Assembly: GCF_012489685.1 (NCBI RefSeq)
Contig: NC_080046.1
Coordinates: 48,013,176-48,077,175, forward strand
Direction of reading: 5' to 3'
From: Lotus japonicus
Taxonomy: Eukaryota > Streptophyta > Magnoliopsida > Fabales > Fabaceae
Length of the DNA stretch: 64,000 bases
The position numbers and the translations under genes were made by a program. Below, piece after piece: positions 9,832 to 23,000 of the stretch (the stretch's first letter is position 1; each line of letters starts with the position of its first letter). The notes beneath the pieces were generated by a model that was given only the letters and a program-made list of their open reading frames with translations, was not told where the DNA came from and made no database searches.

Positions 9832-12298
9832 TTTTCAATGAAAACATATATAACCCTGGAGGTTAGGAAATTGATATTGCTGTTGTTCCCAAAGTGATCT
9901 CTAAGAAACCAATTTTTTTTAAAAAAAAAAACAACTAATAATAACTTACATTGTTTAATATGGTTTGTTAAATTAAAGGACTACCATGGACCACTATCTA
10001 AATTGCATTGTATTGTAAATTTTGGAACCACCATGGACTAGTTAATTAAAAAAATAGAATTAAAGAATTTTTAATTTACTTAAATATCTCTTTCTTCGAC
10101 ATCTCATTCCCAACAACAACTACCATCGCACACGAAGACACCATGTATTACTACCACCTTTTATGGAAACAAAAGATTCATCCCCAAAACCACCACCATC
10201 GAAAACCCCTAAAACTAGCACCAACACCTAATCTCAAGATGGTGGCACCTCAACATGCACACATTTCCTTTTCATATATGTTATTTCCCTCAACCACCAA
10301 CCACCGTATTCTCCCGCCACTACGGGCATGCTTCATATTTGTCAAACATCATCACTCTATCACACCTATATGAGTTCCTCACCCATATGGGTTTCCTCGC
10401 ATTTGGGTTCTTCCACAACACTAGTGCTAGGTTTGTGTTGGATCTCCACGACGTTGTCAGCAGCAAAGGAGGAAAAATGGGAAGAGGTGGTGGAAACTTC
10501 ATAGATTTACACATGACTTTGCTTTCAGAGATTCTACTCGATCATGGTCTACCTGTGGATTAGAAGAAAAGTGTTCACCCTAGCATATGTATGTGTTATA
10601 CAATTGAATATAAAACCTTAATTCATAACAAAACTATCTTCCCTAAATTTTGTTATTGTTGCACTAATCAATCGTACGTCATTATTATACTAACGTCTCT
10701 TAAAATACATCATTATAATACTTAACACCCTCTATCATTCTAAATGATATTGATATAGCAAGAATATGATGAGAATGCATTTTACAAACTAGAAGAAAGG
10801 TCGGTGCAACAAATCATAAATCTTATGGGATTAGACATTTTCTTATAATTAATCCATATACTTATTCTGTCATTTCAAATATTATTTTCTTGACCTATAA
10901 AATAAAAATGAAAATAAAAGGAACACTGATTTTATAAACTTTACCACTTACCTACCTGCTTCGGCTGATTTCATTTTACCCCGACAAAGACTGTCACCGC
11001 CGGGAACAAAACCCGGCGACCATGACAGGTGAAATTCCCTTCTCCTTCTTCACCTTCTTCTCCTTCTTCACTCTCGATTTTGGCATGTATTCACTCTCCA
11101 CCAATTCAATTTCCAGTCCCCGTCAAAATTTCTCATGTGGGGTTATCTTTTTCTTCCTACCCTCAAAATATTTTCCAGTTTTTCTAGCTAAAAAGGGTTT
11201 CTTTTTCATTTTATTTTGTTGGGTTCTTGCAACATCATTTTTTCTCTCAACTCTGAACTGAAAGTTGTTTTTTTTTTCATTTTAAAAATTAAATTTTTAA
11301 GTTTTTTTTAGTACAGTGTTTGAGCTCTTGGTATTCATTGTTGTCTTGTTTAATGCTCTTGGTACTCATTGTTGGTACTTAGTTGTGTTTTAGTCTGTAG
11401 TGTGAAGACCCATTTCTTATAAGGGTTGACTACTGCAATTGTTGATTCTCTTTGCCATGGTTTTATGATCCTTGGTGTGATTTTAGAGCTTCACTAGTAA
11501 TGTTTGTATTGTGTGTAGCATTGACTTCAAACTTTACTTGAAGAAACACTAGGTTATATTAGCCTTGTTGTATTATGATTAATTATGTCGATAGCGGAGT
11601 TAAGATTTAATAAATCTGATGAAGGATCAAAAGGTTAAGATGGTTGTCATCAACCATATCTTATTTTTGGTATAGGTAGGATTGAATGATGAGTAGCGTG
11701 GTAGAACGTTTCGAATATTAGAAAATGGAAGTTCCATGCAAATGCATACATTTTTTAATGATAAGCGTTTATATAATCAGTTAAGCAATTTTTTCCTCCG
11801 TAAAATGGTACAGTTCATGCCTTTGGTTGTACATTCAGGAATTTTTAGCTTGAAATGCTGTTATATACAACTGAGAGTTGATAGTTGATCAATTCTCTGT
11901 ATTTTTATAGTTGTGTAATGTCAAATTCGTATGATTAATTTGATGAGCCTCTACTTTCACCTACCAAACAAAACTATATCTCAAGCGATTTTGGGGACAT
12001 TCCATTTTTCTCTGCCATCATGAGAACAGCTACTGAATTTCAGCTGCTGGCATGACACTACGGTATTTACTGTAATTCTTCTTGACTGAACTGTTCAAAA
12101 TCCTGAGGGGTAGGGTTTTCTTGTTCTGACTTTCATACTGTCTGAATTGATTGATCTCTTTTTATGGATGAGACTGAATTTAAATCCCTATTGCAATGCC
12201 CTTTTTTTCCTTGCACAAAATCTATGTCACACTTTTATGTTTGTTCATCTCGGTACCCAACAAGCAGATATCATAGCGTGTTATGTGGATTTTCAGGG
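9832..12298. other. Intergenic region upstream of the MYB-like gene
   Basis: No supported coding sequence. Short frames at 10143-10563 are His/Pro-rich or low complexity with no family match. A pyrimidine-rich stretch around 10980-11080 looks like a plant 5' leader and may be the first non-coding exon of the MYB-like gene, but I see no decisive splice pair. Confidence 0.4.
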
Positions 12299-15200
12299 AT
12301 GCACCCAAAAGTATATCAGACTCGTAGCTCTACTGGCAACGAGAGAGTAAAATACATTGTTTGGACTAGTGAAATGGACGATTGCCTCACTGAGGTGCTT
12401 GCTGAGCAAGTGAAAAAGGGGAACAAATTGGATAATATGTTGAAGCCTGCAGCATTAGAAGCTGCAGTGGAAGCATTGAATGAAAATTTTGGCATGTATT
12501 TGTCAAAAGGACATATAAAGAATCGGCTAAAAACATGGAGGAAGCAGTTTGTGGTTTTGAAGGAGCTCCTTGCTCATAGGGGATTTGCGTGGAATAAGAC
12601 ACAGAAGATGGTTGTTGCAGATGATTCTGTTTGGAATGATTACATCAAGGTAATATTGTTACCTGTGACTGTGAAACTATTTGCACCCCATCAGTTTGCA
12701 GTTTTATGTTGGTTGTCTGATATTCTTCTGTTACCTGCAGGCGCACCCGGATGCCAGGGCTTTCCGAGCAAAATCCATCGAAAACTATGATAAATTATGT
12801 ATTGTCCTTGGAAATGATGACACAGCGGCAAGCTTATCTGATAGTGTTACAGAAATTGATGTGAACTTCTCAGTTGACAAAGTTGATCCAGATCTTGTTA
12901 TTTTGTCAGAAATACAAACTGATGGAAACCTGCCCAAAAACCTCAGGTGGACAGAGGAGATGGACCGTTGGCTCGGAAAGATTCTTGTAGAACAAGTGAG
13001 GAAAGGCCTTAAAATAGATAAGGTTTTTCAGACTGAAGCGTATGACTCAGCTGTTTCAGCCATGAATGCGAAATTTGGGCTTCATCTAACGAAAGGCAAC
13101 ATTAAAAATCGTCTTAAAACTTGGAAGAGACAGTATGAGCTATTGAAGGAAATTCTGTCTCATGATGGATTTAAATGGGATGAAGCAAAGAAAATGATCG
13201 CTGCAGATGATCCTACATGGAATGAGTACATCCGGGTATTTCAAATTTTAAATTTATGCAGTTCAAAATCATGATTTTTTTACATTAGTAATCTAAAAAT
13301 TTATAATTGATCAAATTTAAGTAATGGTTTTAATAGAAATAAAAAAATATAAAAATTAACAAAAGATGATGCGCTTGATGTAATAGAAACCACATGACAC
13401 ATTGAAAATTAGATTAGATTGGGGTAAGTCCTCACATTCAGCCATGAGAACTCAAATTTAATATGTAAAAATTGATTTAGTTCAACAATCAGATATTGTT
13501 CATTCTTTTAGTCTGGAAGACCATTTCTTATTTATGCATATGGATTGGATCACATTAATTGAGAATTCAAGTTTGTGTAAACTTTACATTTACTCATTCT
13601 TCCTATTATGTCAGACACATCCAGATGCAAGGTCCTTTCGTGCTAGAGTTTTTGAGAACTATGAACAGTTCTGCACTATCTTTGGCCATTTTACTGAGCA
13701 TTTGCATTTTGATGAGTCTGTGCATTGTGATGAGTCTGCTCCTTGTGATGAGCCAATGGAGGTTGCAAGTGTCTGTCCGGTTAGCTATTATAGTAATGCT
13801 AAAGATCCAGGGAAGCAAATTAGGTGGACAAGTGACATGGACAGCTGTCTAAGTGAAATCCTTGTGGAGCAAATTAAACTCGGCAACAGAATTGACAACA
13901 AATTAAAACCTTCTGCACTGGAAGCAGCTGTGTTGGCTATTAATGAAAAGTTTCAGCTTTATTTGGTGAAAGAACATGTTAAAAATCGTCTGAAAACGTT
14001 GAAGAAACAGTATGATGTTCTGAAAGAACTTTTGGGCAAGAGTGGCTTTGAATGGGATGAGAAGCGAAAAATGGTCATTGCAGATGACTCTGTATGGAAT
14101 GAATATATCAAGGTACACATAGACCTACTTTTAATTTCTACCTGGCATTTGTTTTAGCATAATGATATTATTGTGGAACTGATGTAAGTAAACCTTTCTG
14201 GAGCAGATAAATCCTGATGCTCGGCTTCTTAAGGGACGAATTATCAGAAACTTGAATGAATTGTACATAATTATCGGCCACGGTGATCCACTGGATAGTT
14301 CCATGGATGGTGCTCGTGCTATCATGTGTATGACAGCAGATGGTGTTGGGGAAGCTCAAGAGACAAATAACCGTGGAACTTACAATAGAACACCAAAAGG
14401 AAAGGATGTGACATGGACAGATGAGATGGATCGTTGCTTGACAGAGCTGCTAGTCAAGCAAGTAATGTTGGGAAACAAGCTCGAGAAAAATTTCAAGACC
14501 TCTGCTTATGTAGCTGTTCTAATAGTTCTAAATGAGAGATTTGGCCTGAATTTAACGATAGAAAACGTTGTAAGCCGGTTGAAAACATGGAAGAGACAGT
14601 ATGGACTTCTGAAGGAAATGCTCTATCAAGGGGGATTTAAATGGGATGAGGAACGTAAGATTGTTGTTGCAACTGACTCAAAATGGAATGAATACATTAA
14701 GGTATATTTAGTCTTCCTTCATATTAATTTTAGTTTCAGAAGTAATTCAGGTTTATATTTATTTGCTATTGCAGTACTTTAGCTAGCTCCTGATGGGTGT
14801 CAATCTCAGGACATAAACATGATTATTCGGTGATAATCTTTAGCCACTTGATATCTTCTTTACTTGATACAGTTTAGAATTTAATCAAGGACCCATCATT
14901 ATTGTGATTTGTGAGTACCAAGGCACATCAAAAGATTGTCTTTAGGCATCATGTTCCTCTTATTTTTATTTGCTTGTTAGTTTGCTTGCATTTTTTTGTT
15001 GCAGTTTGTGCTAATTGTGTGTATTTTACTGGATTCATCATTGGCCTTTGTTTATTCAGAAACATCCAGCTGCTAGGCATTTGAAAGACAAACGTATCGA
15101 GAACTACAATGAATTAGGCATGATTGTTGGCAATGATCTAGGTGGTGGATATTGGTTTGAAGAAGACTGTGAGAGGCTTGATGTAAATCTTCCTCCTAAC

Positions 15201-15620
15201 TCAGAAGAGCATGCAGAAACTCCAGCACTGTTGTTAGCCGATGAAGAGATGAGCCTTGACAATGCAAGTGATGAAGTGCAGGGTTCATCTGAGTCTGAGC
15301 AGACAGTGGGGGCTAGGCCTTCATCGTCATCACTTTCAAAGCAGCCATCCAAAAGAAGACGAACCGGTGATGTGATGCTGCAAATGATGAGTGTAATGGC
15401 TGAGGATATCAGTCGGATAGCTGATGCATTGACTGAGAGTAACAAGACGTCATGCCTGGAAGAAGTGGTCAAAAAGGTGCAGAATATTCCTGACTTTGAT
15501 GATGATCTCATCATTGAAGCTTGTGAATATTTATGTTTTGATGAGAAAAGGGCATTGATGTTTCTGAAATTAGATGAGAGATTAAGGAAAAAATGGCTGT
15601 TGAGACGACTTCGTGGTTAA
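12299..15620 (+). CDS. MYB/SANT-like DNA-binding protein with four tandem domains (L10-interacting MYB-like)
   Basis: Five coding exons fit: 12299-12649, 12741-13235, 13615-14112, 14207-14701 and 15060-15620, giving about 799 aa. Each of the first four exons carries one Myb_DNA-bind_3-type domain with the pattern W(T)xEMD-C/WL, EQV/EQI, AVxAxNE, KNRLKTWK, GFxWDE, ADDSxWNEYIK. All introns are phase 0 and sit right after the EYIK/EYIR box; each following exon opens with (A/T/N/K)HPDAR or a variant. The last exon has an acidic/Ser-rich linker, a basic SKRRRTG (likely nuclear signal) and a C-terminal helix-rich tail. Related plant proteins are presumed nuclear DNA-binding factors, some derived from Harbinger-type transposase partners. 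The start is uncertain: ATG 12299 follows an acceptor CAG by two bases, but an upstream coding exon is possible. Confidence 0.85.
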
Positions 15621-17570
15621 GGTAGATCGTTGAATTCTTTCATTAGCATGTTTTTAGTTGTGTACCCCAAGTTTAGGACATGAGAGAAATATTATGGAAT
15701 GACAAGCTCTTCAGCTGTTTCTGGTGTTCTCCTATTCATGTCTTTTCTCCTATTCATGTCTGCACACACACTGCTTCAGTTGTTTCTGTTGTTCTTCTAT
15801 TGGCTGTTGGCATACAATTTGTTGATAACTTTACATCTCTTCACACACACAAAAACACCCGCATATTTAAAGGTGAGAGACCATCTTTCTGAGTTGGAAA
15901 TTTTGATGAGTACATGAAATATTTAAATGGAAAATGAGAATATGGAGATTTTAGGTAGAAGAACATTGATGGTAAAATAAAAATTTGCTTAATTTTAAAA
16001 AATAGAAACTTGATTGGTATGGAAAAAGCTTAGGGGATAAAAAAGGATTATAGTACAAATTTTAGGATAAAAAGTACAATTAAATCTGTATAAAGTTTTC
16101 TGTCTCAACTAGTCATGATTATGTACCCAAAAAAAACTAGTCATGATTATAGTCAAATTCTTTCATCATAGGTCAATATATAATTTTATGATTATGAGAA
16201 AAAAATATTGACAAAAAATTAAAATTAAATCCTCATAAATGTAAAATTGTTAATTATGTGTTCTACTTATCAAAATTCGTAGTCTATTTTCGTGGTTCAT
16301 TACAAGATTCTTAACTTGCGTATAGCACAACTCTTTTGCCTTTGTTTCGATTTATGAGAAATGATAGAATGCAATAAAATCAGCAAAATGTTTCTTTTTG
16401 TGGATTTTTTTTTGAAAGGGTGGATTGTTTAAATAATGAAAATGGAACATTACGTGATGAAATAGATTTGAACTAATTTCATCAAATACCTCATTTTTTT
16501 TCTTTCCATCCAATTTGGGTACTAAAAATAAAATGGCATGGTACTAACCTCTAGTTTGCACCCCATAATTAAAACAAAATATCTATATAATAGAATTATT
16601 TAAGATTATCTCATTTCAACTAATTCCTACAGTAGTTAAAGAACAAAAAAGGAAAATGGGAAACCCGGCCTAAGGTCTCACAAAGGAGACACCCATAGAG
16701 TCAGCTAATAACAAGAGACTCATCCCATCTAAGGGTTGGTCTTCATTTCATTAGTTAAATATACAAATATAGATTTAATATGAAGTAAAGGTCGGTTTAT
16801 TTTAACCTTTTTGACTACACAAGTTTTATTAGTATCATTCTAAAAAATATTCTAAAACATGTTTTGGATTATTTTTAATTCAAACACCATATTCACACTC
16901 CATTTTTTTAATTCCAAGAGCAATTATGAGGAAGGAAACTTTTTCCTTTTTTTTTCTTCACTCTTCATCAAGGTGGCCGTGAAACTAAACCCCAACCCTT
17001 AATGTAGCCATTAGACTAATACTCCACCACACGGTCACCACACCATACTATGAAAAACGGACTAATGAGTTATTTTTTTCCCATTCACAAAAATTGAGAA
17101 TTCTTCAGTGAACTTGTATACTTAAGAGAATTTAAGATATTAACTCACTATAAAAAAATAATTGAGATATCAAGAAATAAATGAATATTAATTGTATTTC
17201 TTAGTTCAAAATAATAATTTTAATTCCTCAAATAAAGAATGCATCACTCAAAATAAATAATAAACATATATTTTTCATGAACGGTTTTTCTTTTACTGTT
17301 ATATATTTTTTTTGGTACATCGGAAAATACTGTTATATATTTTAAAAACATTACACAATTTAGAGATATAATTTATACTTTCATTCACTTTAAATTACAG
17401 ATACTAAATATTTTCCCTCACTGATTAAAAAAAATAAAATAAAATAAAAATATTTTCCCTCACATAGAAAAAGAGATACTAACTCAAAGAATCTCAAACT
17501 GCATCAACAAGACACAAACCTGGTACTTATTTGTTGGTGGTGAGGCAAACATTCAACTTGGTATGGTTCC
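15621..17570. other. Intergenic region between MYB-like and PPR genes
   Basis: AT-rich. It starts with the probable 3' UTR of the MYB-like gene. A 17-bp direct repeat (AACTAGTCATGATTATG) occurs near 16108 and 16135. No coding signal or RNA gene seen. Confidence 0.5.
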
Positions 17571-20054
17571 ATGGTATTCCTTTCCCATGTTCTCAACAAA
17601 CATTCTCTCAAACTCAAACTTCCAACACTCACAAAAAACACCCACTTTTCTTCTTCATTCTCTTCCTCTTCAAACACTCACATTCACAGTTACACTCACA
17701 CTCACACTCACACTCACACTCACCCAAACCTTCTCCATCTCTGCACCCTTTCCAACACCCTTCTCCAAACCAAGCAACTCCACGCCTTCGCCGTTCTCAA
17801 CGGCTTCCTTCCCCGCAGTGTCTCCCTCTGCACCTCTCTCATCCTCCAATATGCCACCTATGGACACCCTTCCACTTCCCTTCTTCTCTTCCAACGCAGC
17901 GTTGCATATTCCCGCACTGCCTTCTTGTGGAACACTCTCATCCGTGCCTACTCCATTGCAGGTGTGTTTGATGGGTTCAGTATCTACAACGCCATGGTTC
18001 GTTCTGGGGTTAGGCCTGATGATCACACCTACCCTTTTGTCCTCAAGGGGTGTTCTGATTGTGTGGAGATTGATAAGGGTAGGGAGGTTCACGGGGCTGT
18101 GTTTAAGCTTGCTTTTGACGGGGATGTCTTTGTTGGGAATACCCTTTTGATGTTGTATGGTAATTGTGGGTATGTTGTTGATGCGATGAAGGTGTTTGAT
18201 GAAATGCGTGAGAGGGATAGTGTGTCTTGGAATACTGTTATTGGGTTGTGTTCTGTTAATGGGTTGTATCAGGAGGCGCTTGGTTTTTTCAGAGAGAGGC
18301 ATGCGGCTGTGCCGGTGATTAGACCGGATTTGGTTACTGTAGTTAGTGTGTTGCCGGTGTGTGCAGACACTAAGGATGAAGTGATGGCAAGGATAGTGCA
18401 CTGTTATGTTACGAAGGTTGGTTTGTTGAACCATTTAAAGGTCGGAAATGCCTTGATTGATGTTTATGGGAAATGTGGGAGGGAGAAGGCTTCGAAGAAA
18501 GTTTTTGATGAAATGGACGAGAGAAATGAGGTTTCTTGGAATGCTATTATTACCAGTTTTTCTTTTAGAGGGCTCTACAGGGATGCTTTGGATGTATTTA
18601 GGCTGATGATTAATGGAGGAATGAGACCAAACTCTGTTACGCTTTCCAGTATGTTACCGGTATTAGGAGAATTAGGACTTTTTAAGTTGGGAATGGAAGT
18701 CCATGCATTTACCTTAAGGATGGGTATTGAGTCTGATATTTTTATTGCTAATTCATTGATAGACATTTATTCAAAATCGGGATCTTCACGTGTAGCATCC
18801 ACTATATTTAATAATATGGGAGACAGAAATGTTGTCTCTTGGAATGCTATGGTAGCGAATTTTGCTCAGAACAGGCTTGAGTTTGCAGCTGTAGAATTAG
18901 TGAGGCAAATGCAAGCTCATGGAGAAACCCCAAACAATGTAACCTTCACAAATGTTCTTCCAGCTTGTGCAAGATTAGGTTTCCTGAAGGTTGGAAAAGA
19001 AATTCATGCCAGGATGATTCGGGTTGGATGTGCATGTGCCTTTGATTTGTTTGTCTCTAATGCTTTGACAGACATGTATTCAAAATGTGGATGCTTAAAC
19101 CTTGCTCAGAATGTCTTTAATATTTCTGTGAGGGATGAAGTTTCCTACAATATACTAATAATGGGCTATTCAGAAACAAGTGAAAGTTCTGAGTCTCTAA
19201 GTTTGTTTTCAGAAATGATACTCTCAGGCATGAGGCCTGATATTGTTTCATTCATGGGTGTTTTATCAGCTTGTGCAAATCTAGCTTCCTTAAAGCAAGG
19301 CAAAGAGATCCATGGGCAGCTGGTAAGAAAGCTTTTTCACACTCATCTTTTTGCAGCAAATTCCCTCTTGGATTTGTATTCTAAGTGTGGTCGAATAGAT
19401 CTGGCTACTAAGGTCTTTGACCATATTCAAGACAAGGATGTTGCCTCTTGGAATACCATGATTTTGGGCTATGGTATGTTAGGTGAATTGGACACTGCAA
19501 TTAGCCTTTTTGAAGCAATGAAGGAAGATGGTGTGGCATATGATTCAGTTTCCTTTATTGCCGTTTTGTCAGCATGCAGTCATGGTGGGCTAATTGAGAA
19601 GGGGAAGGAATACTTTAAGAAGATGCAGGATCTTAACATTGAGCCAACACATATGCATTATGCTTGCATGGTTGATCTCCTTGGAAGGGCTGGTCAAATG
19701 GAAGAAGCTGCAAACCTTATTAGAGGCCTACCTATTGTACCGGATGCAAATGTATGGGGTGCACTGCTTGGAGCGTGCCGAATATATGGGGATGTAGGAT
19801 TGGGCCGCTGGGCCGCTGAGCATTTGTTTGAATTAAAGCCTCAACACTGCGGGTACTATATACTCCTTGCAAATATGTATGCAGAAATTGAAAGATGGGA
19901 TGATGCAAACAAGGTCAGGCAATTAATGAAGTCAAGAGGAGCTAAGAAAAATCCGGGCTGCAGTTGGGTTAAAGTTGGAGACAAGATGCATGCATTTCTA
20001 GTTGGTGAGAAAATAGAGAGCTTAGATGCTGACTTCTGGCTATCAGAATGTTAA
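17571..20054 (+). CDS. Pentatricopeptide repeat protein, PLS class, E subgroup
   Basis: An intronless frame of 827 aa, as usual for plant PPR genes. The N-terminus is rich in Ser, Leu, Lys and Thr and lacks acidic residues, consistent with an organelle transit peptide. It includes a stretch of Thr-His pairs encoded by an ACACTC microsatellite (about 17690-17722). PPR motifs run from about residue 80 to 690 with recurring signatures such as GNALIDVYGKCG, RNEVSWNAIITSF and HACMVDLLGRAG-like blocks. The C-terminus has E and E+ type motifs (NPGCSWVKVGDKMHAF) and stops soon after; there is no DYW domain. The family binds organellar RNA, and E-type members often recruit a deaminase in trans for C-to-U editing. 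The RNA target and compartment cannot be read from the sequence. The frame is intact. Confidence 0.93.
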   Translation: MVFLSHVLNKHSLKLKLPTLTKNTHFSSSFSSSSNTHIHSYTHTHTHTHTHPNLLHLCTLSNTLLQTKQLHAFAVLNGFLPRSVSLCTSLILQYATYGHPSTSLLLFQRSVAYSRTAFLWNTLIRAYSIAGVFDGFSIYNAMVRSGVRPDDHTYPFVLKGCSDCVEIDKGREVHGAVFKLAFDGDVFVGNTLLMLYGNCGYVVDAMKVFDEMRERDSVSWNTVIGLCSVNGLYQEALGFFRERHAAVPVIRPDLVTVVSVLPVCADTKDEVMARIVHCYVTKVGLLNHLKVGNALIDVYGKCGREKASKKVFDEMDERNEVSWNAIITSFSFRGLYRDALDVFRLMINGGMRPNSVTLSSMLPVLGELGLFKLGMEVHAFTLRMGIESDIFIANSLIDIYSKSGSSRVASTIFNNMGDRNVVSWNAMVANFAQNRLEFAAVELVRQMQAHGETPNNVTFTNVLPACARLGFLKVGKEIHARMIRVGCACAFDLFVSNALTDMYSKCGCLNLAQNVFNISVRDEVSYNILIMGYSETSESSESLSLFSEMILSGMRPDIVSFMGVLSACANLASLKQGKEIHGQLVRKLFHTHLFAANSLLDLYSKCGRIDLATKVFDHIQDKDVASWNTMILGYGMLGELDTAISLFEAMKEDGVAYDSVSFIAVLSACSHGGLIEKGKEYFKKMQDLNIEPTHMHYACMVDLLGRAGQMEEAANLIRGLPIVPDANVWGALLGACRIYGDVGLGRWAAEHLFELKPQHCGYYILLANMYAEIERWDDANKVRQLMKSRGAKKNPGCSWVKVGDKMHAFLVGEKIESLDADFWLSEC
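17690..17722 (+). repeat. ACACTC microsatellite inside the PPR coding region
   Basis: About five tandem copies of a 6-bp unit. Because the unit is a multiple of three, length changes keep the frame and only alter the number of Thr-His pairs in the presumed transit peptide. Confidence 0.85.
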
Positions 20055-23000
20055 ATTTGTTTCGTAAGAGGATCCTTAAGGTACTGTCCATCAAGTAAAT
20101 TGTTGAGTGTGCTGGATAAATATCTAGAGGACTATACAGTGCAAACTGAATTGTGATTTTTTCTTGGGGGGATACTGTACTTACTTATTTACTTCAAAAT
20201 TTTATTTATCACATTTATTAATCTAACAATATGTTGAAATTTCTGAAGATTTAAGGGAGTTTCTCTGGCGAGAGTTCTTGGTTTGATTTCTGTTAATTTC
20301 ATGATTAAGTTAAGAATATGCTTGCATTATAAGTCCAGGATAAAAGTTGGGTCTCCTTTGAAGCATTGTCCTAGCTGCTGCCTCACATTTGTTAAAAGGG
20401 AATGTTTACATTGTATTGACGCCAAGTGCTTTGGAGATTTTGTATTTGAAACCACTTTATTCTTCTTAGCTTTTTTGAGATTGAGAAACAATAGTTTTAG
20501 TCGTGATATTTTCGAACAATATTTTTAACATGGTGAATCTTCACACAATTTTTTGTGTTCAAGGGTGCTAGCTGTGGAAATGGCTTCTTCCTCTCAAGGG
20601 TAAGGCAATCCTCAAAGCCCATCATTTTATTTAATTGGAGCCTTGTGAGGTGTGAATTAGGCTACGATTTTATTCCTAAACAATATTCAGTTAGAACTTT
20701 AGTATCTCCATGCTTTATGCACGTTTATTTCCATTATATTTTAGATTTACAGAATCATGAAAGAATCATTGGGTTTTAGCATGTGCTATCTGTATCTGTG
20801 AGAAACTAAGTTAAATTATGATCGTAGTGAACATAGCAAGCCTTGCAATCTCATGGTCTCTGACAATGCTTAGCTTTGAATAGCATGAAGAATCAATACA
20901 TTTAAAAATACCATGTACTTGTTCATTTAAGATTAGCAGAAAACTAACTTTTCTTTACGTTATTTATGTAATCAAATTTTTTTGCACATTAAAAGCTGCA
21001 CAGAGTTGTCATTTTAGACCTATTGTTTTTGCTTGTTCCTGTTGATTTTTCGGTTCTCAAGGAAATATGGTTGAATGACATAACCCTGAAATTTTGAGTT
21101 TCTCTAAATTTCATGTGTTATCATGGGGCAAAGTATTTTATAATTTACATCCTAGCCTGACATGCATAGGTATATAAATACAGATGACTATGAAGGCAGC
21201 TTTTCGAGCTCCATATTGAGAATTTAATCTCAACCTTTGAGTCCCTATAGAAAACTCGGATTCAGCATATGCTCCTATTGCCGCGAATCCAAATGATGTT
21301 GTCTCTGTTGACAAATCCCAAAACTACTTGAACGGTATGGGTGGTGAAGTTGCAGTGTCCTGAGCCAAAACTGTGTTTTATAGTGACTACAGAGACATGC
21401 TTGAACAGGTTTAGATCTCTTGCACTATCATTCAGTTAACTAATGACCTAGCAGTTCCAACCAGCGTAGGACACTACATTAATGGGGTGACTACTCTGGT
21501 TGTTGTGGATATGGCCTATGGATGACCATTTCCCTCAGCTAACTGCACACATCTGCTTGAGGTGCTGAAGGGTGTTATGGACTTTGGCCATGCACCAATT
21601 TGAATGATTTTGGCATGATTGTCAAGAGTTGCTTAGTGAAGTTTATGCAACGGTAAAGAGACCAGTAATGTTACTTACCATTAAACACATTCAAAACAAA
21701 ACTGAATATTACATTCTATATTTCTATTTTTGGAGATATTATACATTCGGTTTCTTCAGCATGGTATGGTAAGTACACTTTGTGAATATAAATTGCAAAG
21801 TGGGCATGAAGTCATAATTGTTTGTGGGCCTTGTTTGTGTTGCCCTCTTTTTGTGGACCTAAATTTTGAAGTGTCAAATTCACATGATATTGCCTCTTGT
21901 TTGGAGATCTGAATTTGTCCATTCTGTTTTTGCTCAAGTGGTTAAGTTGACAGGACTTTAACTTAGATAAATCATTATTACGTATATTTACAAAGGAACC
22001 TTTATACATTGGTCTGCCAAGCCTCAAATCCTATGCGATTTATGTAAATGATCATCATTATCCTCGTTTAACCATTAAACTTTGTTTTTTAAAGTTAAAT
22101 CACTTCCTAAGTAATAAGGACATTACGACTCAAGACAATCTTAAATTCTGAACTCATTCATGTTCCATATTTTATCGTTAACTTGGTTGATACAAACTTT
22201 TATTATTTCAATTTTGTTTAGGCCAATTAAGCCGGTACTATATTACAAAATTAACTTCAACCTCGTACTGGACACCAAATTTCAGACTATTTCATTATTT
22301 TCTTTTAGTAGTGTGCCATTAGGATGGAGCTTGTTCTTAGGGAGCTTGAAAGGAACAAGTTAAATATGAAGTGAAACTATAATGTATGTTTTCTGATGAA
22401 GCAAAATAAAATAAAATAATGTACGTTGGAATAGTTTTTTTTTCCGGTCAAATATGTTGGAATAGTTAAGGACAAATACGAGCAAGAAAGTTTTGGGCCT
22501 TTGGCCCTCCACATTATCAAAAAAATAAGAACAAGGAGGTTTTTTTTTGAACTCAACATGAGTGTTAACTAAGTTCAAATTTGATTTCTGTCTTAAAATT
22601 TCACTTCTTCATTTCATATTAAAGCTTAGGGTAAATTTTCAACCTAAATGCAAAATTTTCATTTAAACGTGAATTTGAAGTTAAATTGAGTTTAATTCAT
22701 AAAACATAAATAAAAATCATCAAAATCACACTTGACAAAGAGCTTTGTTATATGACTCGTACAGAACACACAAAACATGTTAAATATGAAAAATAATAAC
22801 CATTCAAAGGAATCACTAGTCACTACTATCAATAAATAAAACCAATGCGTATTTAGTTATAGCTTACCGTTAATCATTTCTCTTAAAGAGCACCCCACCA
22901 TGCAACCAAACACATTATTGGTGTGGACGTGTGGTAGATGGTGGAAGGAAATAGGGTGGAAGGGTCTTTGAGTGCACAATGAAAACAACCCCCTTCAAGA

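Noticed and set aside
10143..10563. Overlapping His/Pro-rich open frames
   Set aside because: Low-complexity composition, two frames of similar quality over the same bases, no recognisable domain or splice context.
11022..11261. Open frame with Phe-rich start at ATG 11022
   Set aside because: Product is almost all Phe, Ser and Leu from a pyrimidine-rich leader; better explained as 5' UTR.
17670..18434. 254-codon minus-strand open frame opposite the PPR gene
   Set aside because: Antisense shadow of a well-supported PPR coding frame; its Val-Ser run is the complement of the microsatellite.
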